This document shows, piece by piece, positions 15,748 through 25,923 of a stretch of 64,000 bases of DNA. The notes under the pieces are model-generated. The model did not search any database. It saw only the letters and a program-made list of their open reading frames with translations, and was not told the origin of the DNA. The translations under genes and the position numbers were made by a program. This DNA is from an uncultured Clostridia bacterium (GTDB lineage: Bacteria; Bacillota; Clostridia; Christensenellales; Borkfalkiaceae): the NCBI GenBank assembly GCA_947624445.1, contig CANQKF010000001.1, positions 1-64,000 on the forward strand, written 5' to 3'. The first letter of the stretch is position 1, and each line of letters begins with the position of its first letter.

Positions 15748-18700
15748 TTATTTCTTGAAGCCGCTCCGATGAAGGGCGCTCTCCATATTCTCGCCCACCT
15801 TTTTTACAGCGGCGTTCACGATATCCTTGAACCGCGGAAGGGTGTCTTCGTCTATGGCGCCGCAGCGAATTTCAATGAGCGGTGAATTGTTGTTAATGGT
15901 AGCTGAACCGGTGCCACCAGAAACCATGGCTGGAAGGGTTTTGCGCATAAATCTATCCATTTGCGACGGGGTAGTCACAAATTCTCCCTTAAGCAATTTT
16001 GCAAACTCTTCATTGCTTCTGAGTTCGGATAAATCTCCAACGAAGCCGCCACTATGGTACATGCCAGTTGCGCGCTTGAGGGCTTCCCAGCCGTTGTTGT
16101 TCCCAACACCATTCCAGAATCTTCCCCATCCGTCCTGCTCGCGCAGACGCACGATGGTTCCGTCGAGACATCCATACAGATTATCCTTGTAAAAGAAGAT
16201 GTCGCGATCTCCGTACCCGTTGATGTCATAGGCTGCTTTATATAATGACGAATCGTCGCCGTCACTCTCAACGTGATAAGTCGTTCCGTTTAGCACAACC
16301 TCGCCATTGTCCCCTTCGCTGTTGCGAGAAATGCCACGACCCCACGCCCCTTTAATCTTGGTCATTTCCTGAGCTTTTTTCTCGTCTTCGCTCAACTCGG
16401 GCGTAGGTGCCTTCGGGGCCTCGTATGCGTCTGATGCGGTTTTTGCGGCTGAGTAGTATTGATCCGCACCACTGTAATCGCCGCCAGACACCCTATTCAT
16501 AAACTCCTTGGCGTCTCCAGAGACGGCCATGCCAGCCTCCTCTTTCTGCTTAAGTTCCGAGTAGAGGTTATACATCTCCTCACCCGTAAACCGCGTGTTT
16601 GTTAGTCCTTCCACACCAGACAAGATGTCTTTAAGGGTTTGCGCGATATTTTCGATTTGTGCGGATATCTTTTCTGTCTCCGCGGTTATAAACGCTTCAT
16701 ATTCTGAGTATTCGTTGTCTAAGGCGGATGTGATATCCTCTATCGCCCTTTCGAGAGTATATTCGTCGAGTTCCTCCTGAGCCTCTTGGAGCTGGCTTTC
16801 CAACTCACGCGCCCTTGCCTGCCCAGACGCAGATCTGTCAAGCCGCGCCACCGCGAGTTGCGTCTGTAAGTCAGCAACATCTTTCTGCTTCTTCGCAAGT
16901 TCCTTTTGATAATCCAGCTCATCTTTATATGTCTCGAGCAAGTCCTTTCGAATGTCAATGAGTTCTTTATATACGTCCAGCTGGTTTTCGAGTTGATCCC
17001 GCAACGCTTCAAGGCGATCCGTTTCCTCATCAATTTTTGCTTCTCGAAGAATGGAGGCCCACTCAATCTCTTTCATGTTGAGGTTATCTTGCGCTATCGC
17101 AAGATTTTTCAAAGCCGTTTCGTAATCATCGTCTTCTTGCGTAAGTCCCCTAAAGGTTTCCTGCGCTTTTTCAAGCGCGATTTGATATTCTTTAAGTGAC
17201 GTAACCGCCATCTCTTGCAGAATGTCGAAATTTGAGGCACCAGAGTAGTTTTCTTGGAGTTTATATCCATCAAGATCTCTGCTAAAATATGTACTTAGCA
17301 ACGAAGGATATTTGTCCATGAGAGTTTGGAGCGTCCCAAGCGATACAATTCCGTTGTCGGAAACATCTTTAAGTGCGTCACTAAGGGCGTCAAACTTGTC
17401 TGTTATCGCCTCAATGTCGTCGACAATGGAAACGCTGGAAAGCTCTTTGAGTTTTGTACGAAGTTCTCCAACAAGCCCCGTCAGGTTGTCCCAGTTCTCC
17501 CCATCCCACATACCAACGGTTGTGAGATAGTCAAATAAATCTTTGACGTCCTCATTCTGAGCCGCTAAGTCCTTCAAGGAATTTCCCGTGATCTTTGAAG
17601 TGTCTGTGAAAGTATTCGCGAAATCCCTAAGTGCCTTTACCGCATCCTTGTTTTGGGTGCGGGAAATAATGCCAGCCCAGGCAGAAACCGCGCTATCCGT
17701 GGATGCCGTGTACATATCAAGAAGCTTATAATAATCATTGAAGTAACTGTCAAGCTTCTCGTTCATGCCATACTCGAACCCACTTAACAAATCCTGATAT
17801 TGCCGGATGGTTTCTATCGCCCACTCCCTGTCGCCGCTATTGCGATAGTCCTTGAGGGCATCCGCAATGCGGCTGTCGAATGTCTGTATAACTTCTCCAC
17901 GGTCATCGCGAATTGTGTTTTGGCTTTTCCATTTATCTAAGGCCTTTTCCGCGGCGTTCATTGCGTCGCGTTGTGCCGTCGTCTCTTGCTCCTGAGCAAC
18001 GGCTTGCTCTTCCCTGAGAAGCTCTAACTCTGCATTCAGCCTATCGAGGTCTTGCTGTTCTGTAAGGGTAAGACCGCCCTTTGCATTAAGCTCGTCAATG
18101 GCCTCTTGAACCTCTTTAATCTTATCTGTGACTTCTGTCAGTTCATCTTTTGCCTCTTGCCAAGCGTCCTTAGCTTCTTTCGCCTTCTCCTTCAAGTTGT
18201 CGAAGCTTGGAACAAGCGCCTTGCAGGCCTCAACGATCATCATTATCGCAGAAAACGCAAGGGATATTGCGGCGAAAATTATATTCGTTTTCATCGCAAG
18301 ATCCATTTGTTTTATGCCTATTATGACCGCAGTTACGATGGCACCGATTGCCACGACGATGCCCGCGCAGAGTTTGACTATATCGTTACTCGTCGAGTTC
18401 GCAATAGACATAATTATGCCAGCGGCGGTCATGACGCCGGCAACAATCGCCTGCATATAACGAGCCTGCGCAGCTGTCGCGGCATTGAGCTTTAACGTGA
18501 GTTGGTCATTCTGAGCAGCCCATTGAGCCATCGCCTTAGCTCCATCGTCGGTCAGGTCGTATGTCGCCTTCAGGTTGTCGACCATAACAGCTGCCTGTTT
18601 ATTGGACTGGGCGTACATCGTGCTCAAGTCCTCTGTCCGAAGACCGGTCGTAGAAAGCGCCTGTCCGAGAGTTGAGTCGGGATCGATATTATTCAACGAA

Positions 18701-20715
18701 GCGAGAGCCGCTTTCGTATCGTTTATATCTTGGATTGCCTGTTGATAATTTTGACGAAGCCCTTTGAAAACTCCATCGTGTTGGGTTTTGAACTCTTTCA
18801 GCTTCGTAATCCATTCGGTTATTCCTAAGACAATACGCTTCCCGAGGGTTAGTACAACCATGCTAAACGCCACGATGATCGCCTCATTCGTGGGGAACCA
18901 GCTTCCAATCCAGTTCAATACGGCCATAAGCCCATTCAGCACTCGAATAACGACTTTGACAAGGTCGCTCTTAAGCACATTTGCGGAAAAGCTTTCGAAC
19001 GTGGCATTAAGCTGTTGCATCCGCCCCTCGACGGAGTCTATGTATGTTCCCTGCGCTTCCATCAGCGAGCCAATGCCATCACTTTCTTCTGCGACAACAT
19101 CCCTCGCTTCCTGCCAGTTGCTCATTATGCTGTAGAAAGCGTTCTGCTGCCTTGTGCCAGCAAGTGCTTCAACGATTGCTGCCTGGTCAGTATCTTTCAG
19201 ATCGTCCCACTTTTGTGCCAAGTCATTGAGTATGTCGTATGTAGAACGCAGTTCGCCATTTGCCTTAGCGATAGCTATGCCAAACCCGCCCATTAAGGCT
19301 TCAAGCTTCGCCGTTGACATGACTTCTCCCGCGTTTTCGCCAAGTTCCTCAAGTTCAGCATAACTTCTCGAAATACGGGCTGCTACTGTCCTTACGGCGG
19401 TCGAAGCCTTGCTTACATTCTGCAAGCTCGCGTTAGCAGCTGTTAAGATGCCAATCGCTTCTTGCAGGGAGTTGCCATTTGCCGCGAGCGCGCTACCGGC
19501 GTTGTTAATAGCCTCGCCGATTTCTGCCTGTGAAATCGGGAAATTGTTACCAACATAGATGAGTTGGTCGAGAACGTTCTCAAGCCCATCCGCACCAATA
19601 TTGAACGCCTTGATTAAGCCAGTAATGTTCGTCGTTGCCTCATCGACGTTCACGCCGGAGATGTTAGCGTACATCGTCGTCTTTTCAGCGAGGACCTGCG
19701 CATCGGCAAGAGAATACCCGAGTCGAGCATACACGGTCGTCGAGTCGATAAGGTCTGAAACACTTGCGCCTATTCTCCTCGCCGCTCTCGTGATGTTGTC
19801 TGCCGCCTTATCGATTTGGTCTGATGTGGCCTGCGTGACGATCTTCAACTCCGTCATGGATTTGTTGATGTCGGCAACGTTCTGATAGACTTGACGCAAT
19901 GCGCGAACAAGTTGAAGTATAATGATCTGCGCAATGCGCTGGACAAGGCGGGCGCTGAATGCCTCGCGGATTTTGTTCCCGACAGTATCTGTCTGGGCGC
20001 CTATTCGTTTCAGCGCTTCTTCCGTCTGAAGAAACTGTGTATTGAGCCTATTTAAGTCTGTTTTCGAGATGCCGTCGGGGTTCGCAAGCGCCTCCCTAAC
20101 TCTTGTGTTATAGTCGTCTACAAGCCTAAGCGCTTCGGTGCTTCTCGCGATAATTTTGTCGAACCCGTTATCCGTATAAAGCGACTGCGCCTTAAGCCCA
20201 ATCTTCGAAAGTTCGGTAATGGACGCCATTTTCGGCGCGGCTTGCGCTTCGCTTGCACTTCTAAGAACCTTATCAAGCTCATAGGCTCCTTGCAACTGCT
20301 GCTTGATTTCTTCTGTGCGAGCCGAGTCGAGCGCACCAATTTTTTGCATTTCTCGGATTTGCTCTTCAATCGAGTTCAGAAGCTCTTGTTGCTGCATTTT
20401 GAGCAGCTGACCACGCACGGTCGCCTGCTCCCCCGTCGCCGTAACGGGCATTTTGTTAAGCTGTTCCTGTGCTTTATAATAAGTTTTCAGCTTTTCTATG
20501 AGCGCATCATACGCATCCTTCTGCGCCTCAACGCCGCGGGTAATGGCACCATTTCCATCCTTCGCGGCTTTAACGTTGACTTTTACGGTAAGGTCAATTT
20601 GATTTGCAATGGCATCAAGTTCTCTTTTGATTCTGGCGCCAGAATCGCCATTGATGTCAGTTCCGCCCTTGACACCAAACGATATGCCAATTACGTTGTT
20701 GCTTTCGTCTGCCAT
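15748..20715 (-). CDS. Tape measure protein
   Basis: 1655 residues, the second largest gene, rich in Ala, Gln and Leu with long coiled coils (e.g. ~850-930 and ~1200-1330). It has clustered hydrophobic helices (~585-640 and ~745-830, e.g. LCAGIVVAIGAIVTAVIIG) that could enter the membrane during DNA injection. The C-terminus contains a short globular region (residues ~1480-1560). The protein sets tail length; at about 1.5 A per residue the tail would be roughly 250 nm. Ribosome site AGGAGG. It follows the tail-chaperone candidates. Confidence 0.93.
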   Translation of the reverse strand: MADESNNVIGISFGVKGGTDINGDSGARIKRELDAIANQIDLTVKVNVKAAKDGNGAITRGVEAQKDAYDALIEKLKTYYKAQEQLNKMPVTATGEQATVRGQLLKMQQQELLNSIEEQIREMQKIGALDSARTEEIKQQLQGAYELDKVLRSASEAQAAPKMASITELSKIGLKAQSLYTDNGFDKIIARSTEALRLVDDYNTRVREALANPDGISKTDLNRLNTQFLQTEEALKRIGAQTDTVGNKIREAFSARLVQRIAQIIILQLVRALRQVYQNVADINKSMTELKIVTQATSDQIDKAADNITRAARRIGASVSDLIDSTTVYARLGYSLADAQVLAEKTTMYANISGVNVDEATTNITGLIKAFNIGADGLENVLDQLIYVGNNFPISQAEIGEAINNAGSALAANGNSLQEAIGILTAANASLQNVSKASTAVRTVAARISRSYAELEELGENAGEVMSTAKLEALMGGFGIAIAKANGELRSTYDILNDLAQKWDDLKDTDQAAIVEALAGTRQQNAFYSIMSNWQEARDVVAEESDGIGSLMEAQGTYIDSVEGRMQQLNATFESFSANVLKSDLVKVVIRVLNGLMAVLNWIGSWFPTNEAIIVAFSMVVLTLGKRIVLGITEWITKLKEFKTQHDGVFKGLRQNYQQAIQDINDTKAALASLNNIDPDSTLGQALSTTGLRTEDLSTMYAQSNKQAAVMVDNLKATYDLTDDGAKAMAQWAAQNDQLTLKLNAATAAQARYMQAIVAGVMTAAGIIMSIANSTSNDIVKLCAGIVVAIGAIVTAVIIGIKQMDLAMKTNIIFAAISLAFSAIMMIVEACKALVPSFDNLKEKAKEAKDAWQEAKDELTEVTDKIKEVQEAIDELNAKGGLTLTEQQDLDRLNAELELLREEQAVAQEQETTAQRDAMNAAEKALDKWKSQNTIRDDRGEVIQTFDSRIADALKDYRNSGDREWAIETIRQYQDLLSGFEYGMNEKLDSYFNDYYKLLDMYTASTDSAVSAWAGIISRTQNKDAVKALRDFANTFTDTSKITGNSLKDLAAQNEDVKDLFDYLTTVGMWDGENWDNLTGLVGELRTKLKELSSVSIVDDIEAITDKFDALSDALKDVSDNGIVSLGTLQTLMDKYPSLLSTYFSRDLDGYKLQENYSGASNFDILQEMAVTSLKEYQIALEKAQETFRGLTQEDDDYETALKNLAIAQDNLNMKEIEWASILREAKIDEETDRLEALRDQLENQLDVYKELIDIRKDLLETYKDELDYQKELAKKQKDVADLQTQLAVARLDRSASGQARARELESQLQEAQEELDEYTLERAIEDITSALDNEYSEYEAFITAETEKISAQIENIAQTLKDILSGVEGLTNTRFTGEEMYNLYSELKQKEEAGMAVSGDAKEFMNRVSGGDYSGADQYYSAAKTASDAYEAPKAPTPELSEDEKKAQEMTKIKGAWGRGISRNSEGDNGEVVLNGTTYHVESDGDDSSLYKAAYDINGYGDRDIFFYKDNLYGCLDGTIVRLREQDGWGRFWNGVGNNNGWEALKRATGMYHSGGFVGDLSELRSNEEFAKLLKGEFVTTPSQMDRFMRKTLPAMVSGGTGSATINNNSPLIEIRCGAIDEDTLPRFKDIVNAAVKKVGENMESALHRSGFKK

Positions 20716-20733
20716 AACCCCTCCTTTTAATTA

Positions 20734-21321
20734 TTAGCTTGGATTCTCGGAATCCTCTTTATATTTTCCAAGCAGCTCCGCGGTTGCGGTGCCATCCGCA
20801 CCATGCAACGCGTTGAACTCATCGACAGCGCGAATTAAGAAATCGCTACCCGCTCTGTCTTTTCTGCTTTTGATGCGCTTCGCAGAGCTACTGTTTTTCC
20901 ATACCCCATATACATAATTTTTTGCGTGATAGCCCTTCGCAAAGAGTAGCACGATATTGGCAAGCCCATTTTCGTACTCACCGTTTGCACCAGTATAAAG
21001 GGAGTCGCGGTGGAGTGAGCCGTTTCGGAATGAGACCGTAAGGCTCCAGTTCCCCTCCTTGTCCTTCTTTGGGCGACCAACGACTATATCGTCAAACGAG
21101 ATAGACTTTATCAAAGGGTTTACGTGCGCAAATAATATAGACTTCATCTCTTCGCCATACCTTGTAAGCTCCTCAATCGTCACGTGCTTTTCTCCAGCTT
21201 TCGGCGCAGTAATACGTTCTCCCTTTGGGATGTCAACCCCTTGTCTTTTCAACTCTTCTCTGCCGGCTCTGCTGTTCGCATAGCGTTCAAGAAGCTTCAT
21301 GATGTATTCTTCGGTTAACAT
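20734..21321 (-). CDS. Tail-region protein, unknown function
   Basis: 195 residues starting MLTEEYIMKLLERYANSRAG. It has a helical N-terminus, then a beta-rich core (WSLTVSFRNGSLHRDSLY), and a basic segment KRIKSRKDR. The position directly before the tape measure suggests a tail assembly or completion role. I do not recognise the family. Confidence 0.6.
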   Translation of the reverse strand: MLTEEYIMKLLERYANSRAGREELKRQGVDIPKGERITAPKAGEKHVTIEELTRYGEEMKSILFAHVNPLIKSISFDDIVVGRPKKDKEGNWSLTVSFRNGSLHRDSLYTGANGEYENGLANIVLLFAKGYHAKNYVYGVWKNSSSAKRIKSRKDRAGSDFLIRAVDEFNALHGADGTATAELLGKYKEDSENPS

Positions 21322-21395
21322 GATACATCCCCCTGTTGTGTAATCATAGAAACAGAGCTGGGCAAGACCGCCCAGCTCCGTCTATGCAGAACTCT

Positions 21396-21719
21396 TTATC
21401 GGATAACATTCCAAGTGTCTTTGACCTCTTTCCAGATTTTATCGACAAAGGAGTTACCCTGAAGATATTTATATTGGTTGTATAGCCGTTCCATGTTTTC
21501 GTACTCGTAGATATCGATGGTTTTTGTATCGCGGTGTTCGTAGTAGATGGATGTAATTCTATCTCTCAGCAAACACTTGTCTGTTTCGTGCGAATTTTCA
21601 CGATCCTCGCGCCGCCCCATCAGCCACTTCCGGAACGGCTTACACAGCGTTGTAAGAAGGACAAACAGGGCGCTCGGTATCCCGATGATAAGATTTATGA
21701 CTTGTAGCGCATAAAGCAT
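21396..21719 (-). CDS. Small membrane-anchored protein
   Basis: 107 residues: a single N-terminal membrane helix (VINLIIGIPSALFVLLTTL) and a highly charged cytoplasmic tail. Good ribosome site AAGGAGAC. Position inside the tail-gene block is unusual for a membrane protein. It may be a superinfection-exclusion or tail-assembly accessory. Function unknown. Confidence 0.6.
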   Translation of the reverse strand: MLYALQVINLIIGIPSALFVLLTTLCKPFRKWLMGRREDRENSHETDKCLLRDRITSIYYEHRDTKTIDIYEYENMERLYNQYKYLQGNSFVDKIWKEVKDTWNVIR

Positions 21720-21775
21720 TGTGTCTCCTTCGATATGCCGAGCGGCACATCCAATGTTTTCTCGCCTTTTACTCC

Positions 21776-22348
21776 TTATTTTTTAATGAACGCCTTCATG
21801 AGGTCGCTCGACAGTATACTGCCGACGCCGCCCTTGATGCTGTCCATAATTTTTGCGATGTCTTCTTGTGGAATCCTATCCTCGAACTTTTGAAGGGCAT
21901 CCGAAAGCTTGCGGACAATCGCATTGAAATCCGCTTTGTTTTCGAGATAGTTGCAATGCGCCTCGATGCGCTTGTCAACCTCGTCGAAAATCTTTCCGAG
22001 TTCCTCTCCGAGGATTGCGGCGACATCGTCGTAGATTGGTGTATAGTTCAAGAGAAACCATGCCTCATCTACCGTGTCGGGGATTTCGAGATCTGTAAAG
22101 TATTTGATTGTCGCATAGCGCTTCGCGAGGTCGATATAGCACGGGACAAATGACGCGATGTTGTCCGCATCGCCCATGAAGACATCGTTGAAGATTTCCT
22201 TCTCCATTTTAATTCTCTCGCTGAGCGGCAAAACGGGGTAAACCTTTACCGAAAACTCCCCTTCTCCTTCGCCGTACCTTAGCTCCTGCATTTTTGGAGC
22301 CTCACGCTCAACAAATTCCTTAAGCAAATTCTTCTTATTTTCGTCCAT
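21776..22348 (-). CDS. Tail assembly chaperone candidate
   Basis: 190 residues, acidic and helical (MDENKKNLLKEFVERE). Together with the overlapping gene upstream it sits between tail tube and tape measure, where siphophages encode G/GT-type chaperones. I did not find an obvious slippery sequence for a frameshift product, so the assignment rests on position and composition. Confidence 0.5.
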   Translation of the reverse strand: MDENKKNLLKEFVEREAPKMQELRYGEGEGEFSVKVYPVLPLSERIKMEKEIFNDVFMGDADNIASFVPCYIDLAKRYATIKYFTDLEIPDTVDEAWFLLNYTPIYDDVAAILGEELGKIFDEVDKRIEAHCNYLENKADFNAIVRKLSDALQKFEDRIPQEDIAKIMDSIKGGVGSILSSDLMKAFIKK

Positions 22349-22814
22349 CCTTGTTCTCCTTTAATCTCCTTAATTTCTTTCTCTCCCTTCTGCCCTGGAG
22401 AATGTTCTCATATGTTGTCCAACCGCCATCGGCAACACAGTACCCAATCCAGACATACTCGATACTCGGGAACAGATACCAAAACATTTTCCGTTTAAGA
22501 AGGGCGACCGCATCTGGACATCCCTTGATGTCGATTACACGCTCTTTCCCATACTTGTCAACGGTATAGAAGTCCGCCTTATAGGTTATGGCTTGAACAC
22601 TTTTGCCGCCGTGCTTAAATGCGGGCTGCAGAGTATAGGATTTCTGCCGCTCGCAATGCGTTATCTCGCCGCTCGCGAGTTGTGGGGTGATTACATCCCG
22701 ATAGTACCTCATTTCCATGGCGCTGTCGAAGACAATACCGTCGAAAGTCCTGTCGGAACAATCACCCCTTCCCACGTTATATTTTGACCGGTTACTGGGT
22801 TTGCTTTTATTCAT
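22335..22814 (-). CDS. DUF1064-like phage nuclease
   Basis: 159 residues. It contains ITYKADFYTVDKYGKERVIDIKGCPD: the A-D-F ... ID-x-K-G spacing is that of PDDEXK-like DUF1064 phage proteins, and FDSAMEMRYYRD supplies the preceding Glu-containing helix. Such proteins are small phage endonuclease-like enzymes. It lies inside the tail block and overlaps the next gene. No strong ribosome site is seen; a terminator-like hairpin lies just upstream. Confidence 0.8.
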   Translation of the reverse strand: MNKSKPSNRSKYNVGRGDCSDRTFDGIVFDSAMEMRYYRDVITPQLASGEITHCERQKSYTLQPAFKHGGKSVQAITYKADFYTVDKYGKERVIDIKGCPDAVALLKRKMFWYLFPSIEYVWIGYCVADGGWTTYENILQGRRERKKLRRLKENKDGRK

Positions 22815-22820
22815 ATTGTA

Positions 22821-22851
22821 GAAAAATAGCCGCGACTGTTATGCCGCGGCT
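22821..22851 (-). terminator. Terminator after the tail tube gene
   Basis: On the minus strand AGCCGCG...CGCGGCT (7 bp) is followed by ATTTTTCT. It lies just after the tail tube stop and before the DUF1064 gene. It probably lowers downstream expression relative to the abundant tube protein. Confidence 0.75.
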
Positions 22852-22878
22852 ACTGTATTCGGCCATGAGAGACGAGGC

Positions 22879-23634
22879 TTAGCCGCCCGCCACGATCTCA
22901 AATTCAACGGCCTGTTCGCCCGTGTAGTTGCTGCCCTCTTTGCCTTTGATTGTTGCCTTGCCCGTTCCAGCGCCCGTGTTGGAGCTATACTCGACGGTAT
23001 AGTCGACGTTCTTCTTGAGCGCAACACCGTTATACGTAACGGTGAGTTCGGGAGTGACGGGCGCATCCGTGTACGTCTGCTGCTCGATAGGAGCGATGAC
23101 GGCGTAGGCAAGGTCGCCTGCGTCGTGACGCTCGATGTCGAGGAAGTTGCCGTCCGCGTCCGTTGCGAGTTCGAACTCGATTTCGAGGCTGATGGGATCG
23201 CCAGAGCCGTTGTACGTTGCGTTGTAGTTGGGCTTGACAAGGCACTTATACGCTGTGATGTGTTCCTCGTATGTGGTACCTTCCTCATCCTGCCACACAG
23301 TATCGCCCTCGATCTTGTAGTACTTGAGCGCCACGCGGATGTCGTCCTTGAACTTCGCGACGCCGCCCTCGTCGGTGAGCTTGCCGCCCGAGATGAGGTG
23401 CATGAGCCGCATATCTGTGACCTGAGTCGAGATCGAAAGTGTCCCTTCGCGAGGGTCTTTGAAGCCGATCATCTTCCCATGCGCCTGCCCGCCGGTCGCC
23501 CATGTGATTTCGCCGGTCACTTCGATAGAGACTTCGTTGACGAAGTCAATGACCGCCGTATCGGTCTCGTCCTTGATGTTCGTGAACTTGAGGTTCAGAC
23601 CGTACCGGTTTGCCATTTTGGTAGTATTCTTCAT
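22879..23634 (-). CDS. Major tail (tube) protein with Ig-like domain
   Basis: 251 residues. The N-terminal ~170 residues (MANRYGLNLKFTNIKDE...) are a tail-tube-like beta fold. The C-terminal ~80 residues (TPELTVTYNGVALKKNVDYTV) are a bacterial Ig-like domain, as often displayed on phage tail tubes. The start at MKNTTK has a ribosome site AAGGAG; the internal MANRYG at residue 6 is an alternative. A terminator directly downstream fits an abundant structural protein. Confidence 0.85.
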   Translation of the reverse strand: MKNTTKMANRYGLNLKFTNIKDETDTAVIDFVNEVSIEVTGEITWATGGQAHGKMIGFKDPREGTLSISTQVTDMRLMHLISGGKLTDEGGVAKFKDDIRVALKYYKIEGDTVWQDEEGTTYEEHITAYKCLVKPNYNATYNGSGDPISLEIEFELATDADGNFLDIERHDAGDLAYAVIAPIEQQTYTDAPVTPELTVTYNGVALKKNVDYTVEYSSNTGAGTGKATIKGKEGSNYTGEQAVEFEIVAGG

Positions 23635-23646
23635 GACATTTTCTCC

Positions 23647-24411
23647 TTATAGATTTGTTATTGGTTTCAACCATCCCTGTATGTCAAAGTCCTTCCCGCC
23701 GTGAGTCGAGTAGGCGCGTTCGCCTATGCCAATGGCTCTCAAATACCCGTATTGGAAGAATTGGTCATATAACTGAAAAATGGTTAAATTGTATATATTC
23801 AGCAGGTTGTATCCAGTCCCGCCACATGATAGTTTGGAAATGATGTTACCGAGGTCCATTCTCCTGTCGGTTGCAGTCTTTTTCGCCTGAGCCTTCAAAC
23901 ACTCCTGCGCCTTCTCCCACAGCGCCTTTGACGCCGCAGAAGAGTGCCGTGTCGGCTTAGCCGACTTCCCGACATTGATGTAGTTGACTTGCAGCATCAT
24001 GTCTCGCACGTCATCGAAATTGTCGCGGTCAATACAACCCACCGCGCCGTCACTTGTCTTCGCCTTCGCGATGAACACACGCCTCTTCCCGTCCCAAACA
24101 AGCTCCTCATCCATAAAAAAAGCCATTGCTTCTTGCAATAGCTTTCTCGGCGCATCCAAAACCGTCAACACGTCAAATGAATTTAGTTTCTCGTTGTTGC
24201 TGAGAGCCTTTAGTGAGCGACCGCTCACGGTCCTCATGAACTTGATAAGGTCATTTTTGTCCCACGATAGGATGTTTAGGTAGAGATAGTAGCCAGTGGT
24301 GCCGATTCCCTTTGTTGGCTTAAGCTCGTATAGAAACGGTGAGCGAATATGTCCAATCCCGCCGACGGGGATAGAATCTCCGCTCAGCAGGTCTTCGTAG
24401 GTGAATTTCAC
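23647..24411 (-). CDS. Structural protein, unknown (connector/tail region)
   Basis: 254 residues, GTG start in a GTGA overlap with the stop of the preceding gene. It has MKFTYEDLLSGDSIPVGGIG and a helical C-terminal half. It lies between the connector genes and the tail tube. Proteins of this position in gut phages resemble small bacteriocin/tail-associated or DUF-type proteins. I do not recognise the family. Confidence 0.6.
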   Translation of the reverse strand: MKFTYEDLLSGDSIPVGGIGHIRSPFLYELKPTKGIGTTGYYLYLNILSWDKNDLIKFMRTVSGRSLKALSNNEKLNSFDVLTVLDAPRKLLQEAMAFFMDEELVWDGKRRVFIAKAKTSDGAVGCIDRDNFDDVRDMMLQVNYINVGKSAKPTRHSSAASKALWEKAQECLKAQAKKTATDRRMDLGNIISKLSCGGTGYNLLNIYNLTIFQLYDQFFQYGYLRAIGIGERAYSTHGGKDFDIQGWLKPITNL

Positions 24412-24914
24412 TCGTTGATCTCCACAAGGTTGAAGTCGGGGACTTCATATGTGATTTCTCTTACCGCGAAGCCATTGATCGGCGACAACGTTCTCACGGA
24501 TTGCAGCTTGAGTATTCCGATGCCCATGAACATAGAGCCATTCAAAACCTTATCGATGTACCGCACGAGATTGTCTCGACGGTTTCCAATGACGCCCTTG
24601 AACGTCGGCTTATCGAGCTTCATGTAGTTCTTGTGGCACGCTATTGTGACGTACAACTTCATCCCCTTGATGGCTTTGTTCTCCACGCGGTCAACCTCTG
24701 CCTCAACCCACACGTAGGCGCCAACCGTCTGCGTTGTCTCGTCGATGTATTGATAGTCCTTGATGAAGTTGTCAAGCACATTGTCGAAGTCGTCCTCGGA
24801 AACGGTATCAAACGCCTTGTTGACGAGTAATCCAGCACACTCCTTGCTCTGCGCGATACGAAGCATGACCTTCGACGGATATTCCACGATTTGGTCCAAG
24901 TACGTCTTCGCCAT
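24408..24914 (-). CDS. Tail completion / terminator-like protein
   Basis: 168 residues, mixed alpha/beta. It occupies the slot between the head-tail connectors and tail tube, where siphophages encode the tail terminator protein. Overlaps the next gene by 4 nt. Identification is positional. Confidence 0.5.
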   Translation of the reverse strand: MAKTYLDQIVEYPSKVMLRIAQSKECAGLLVNKAFDTVSEDDFDNVLDNFIKDYQYIDETTQTVGAYVWVEAEVDRVENKAIKGMKLYVTIACHKNYMKLDKPTFKGVIGNRRDNLVRYIDKVLNGSMFMGIGILKLQSVRTLSPINGFAVREITYEVPDFNLVEINE

Positions 24915-24915
24915 A

Positions 24916-25923
24916 TCACATCACCTCCACTTCGAGTTCTCCCGGCGCATAGCTCCCGTCTTGGCTTAAACACCTAAGCGTGAACCTTTCCCCGGACAGG
25001 TTGTCGTCTTCCTTCACGCTCACAAAGCACGTAGACCCGAGGGGTTGGATCGTTATGCCTTGTACGTCTGAAACGACCTCCCAAAGAAGGTTTTCTGGCG
25101 ATGCGATGGTTGTCCCGTCAACGCCGACGACCTTCGCGGAATACGTCCTCCCGCTTCCTATTCGCATGGACGCACGACCATCGATTGTGATTGTGCCGCC
25201 CGTGCTTTCGTCGGGAGTACTTGTCTCCTCTCCCGTCGCCGCACGATAATCGCAGATGAGTTTTTCGAGGTTATCGGCCTCGGGATTGTAGGCGTCATCA
25301 TTGATGCCAAACAGCATCAGATGGCTCCCTTCGCCGAAATTTCTGCTCTTCATGTCAATCCACTTAATCTTTCCGACTTCGAGAATCGGGGCGCCGTTTG
25401 AGTCGTAAATCACCCCGATAGCGAGGCGCTTGTCGATAAACAGCGCACGGCTCTCATCGTCCAAAGAGATGTAGCAACGGAAGCTGTTGTCTGTGACGAG
25501 AATTGGCTTATCGTTTCCGCTCGTGTATGAGCCATCGTCAAGGATGGCATACTTGGATATTTCCTTGAGATTATGGTCTTGGTAGTGGAAAATCTGGTTG
25601 CACATCCATAGAACACCGTATTTCATGCCGTATTCGTCGATATAGAGTTCGACACAAATCCAGTATTCATTGAAGACGTACACCAAGTCTCCGATGTGAA
25701 TGTTCCCATCCGGAGACAGCGTTACCTGACATTTCTTCGTCGATTTGCGCGTCGCGACCATCGGCTGCGGTTCCCCGTTTACGAGAGCATCCGACTGATA
25801 TGCCGACGAAGATTCGAGGTCATCGGTGTAGCTTTGTAGCACAAAGTCCTTCTCCTCGTCCTTGTCGGCGCGCGCCTTACACATCAACCACCAGCGGTAG
25901 TAATCCAAGTCCTTATGCACCAT
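24916..25923 (-). CDS. Head-tail connector protein with C-terminal Ig-like domain
   Basis: About 335 residues from MVHKDLDYYRWW; this ATG has GGAGG 8 nt upstream, whereas the ORF-track start does not. The first ~230 residues are head-closure-like (YVFNEYWICVELYIDEYG). After an acidic linker a BIG-type Ig domain (ITIDGRASMRIGSGRTYSAKV) follows. The Ig domain implies surface exposure at the neck. The gene overlaps the upstream gene by 11 nt. Confidence 0.65.
   Translation of the reverse strand: MVHKDLDYYRWWLMCKARADKDEEKDFVLQSYTDDLESSSAYQSDALVNGEPQPMVATRKSTKKCQVTLSPDGNIHIGDLVYVFNEYWICVELYIDEYGMKYGVLWMCNQIFHYQDHNLKEISKYAILDDGSYTSGNDKPILVTDNSFRCYISLDDESRALFIDKRLAIGVIYDSNGAPILEVGKIKWIDMKSRNFGEGSHLMLFGINDDAYNPEADNLEKLICDYRAATGEETSTPDESTGGTITIDGRASMRIGSGRTYSAKVVGVDGTTIASPENLLWEVVSDVQGITIQPLGSTCFVSVKEDDNLSGERFTLRCLSQDGSYAPGELEVEVM

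Noticed and set aside
21776-22348. Frameshifted G/GT tail chaperone
   Set aside because: No convincing slippery heptamer near the end of the gene; kept only as a positional chaperone candidate.
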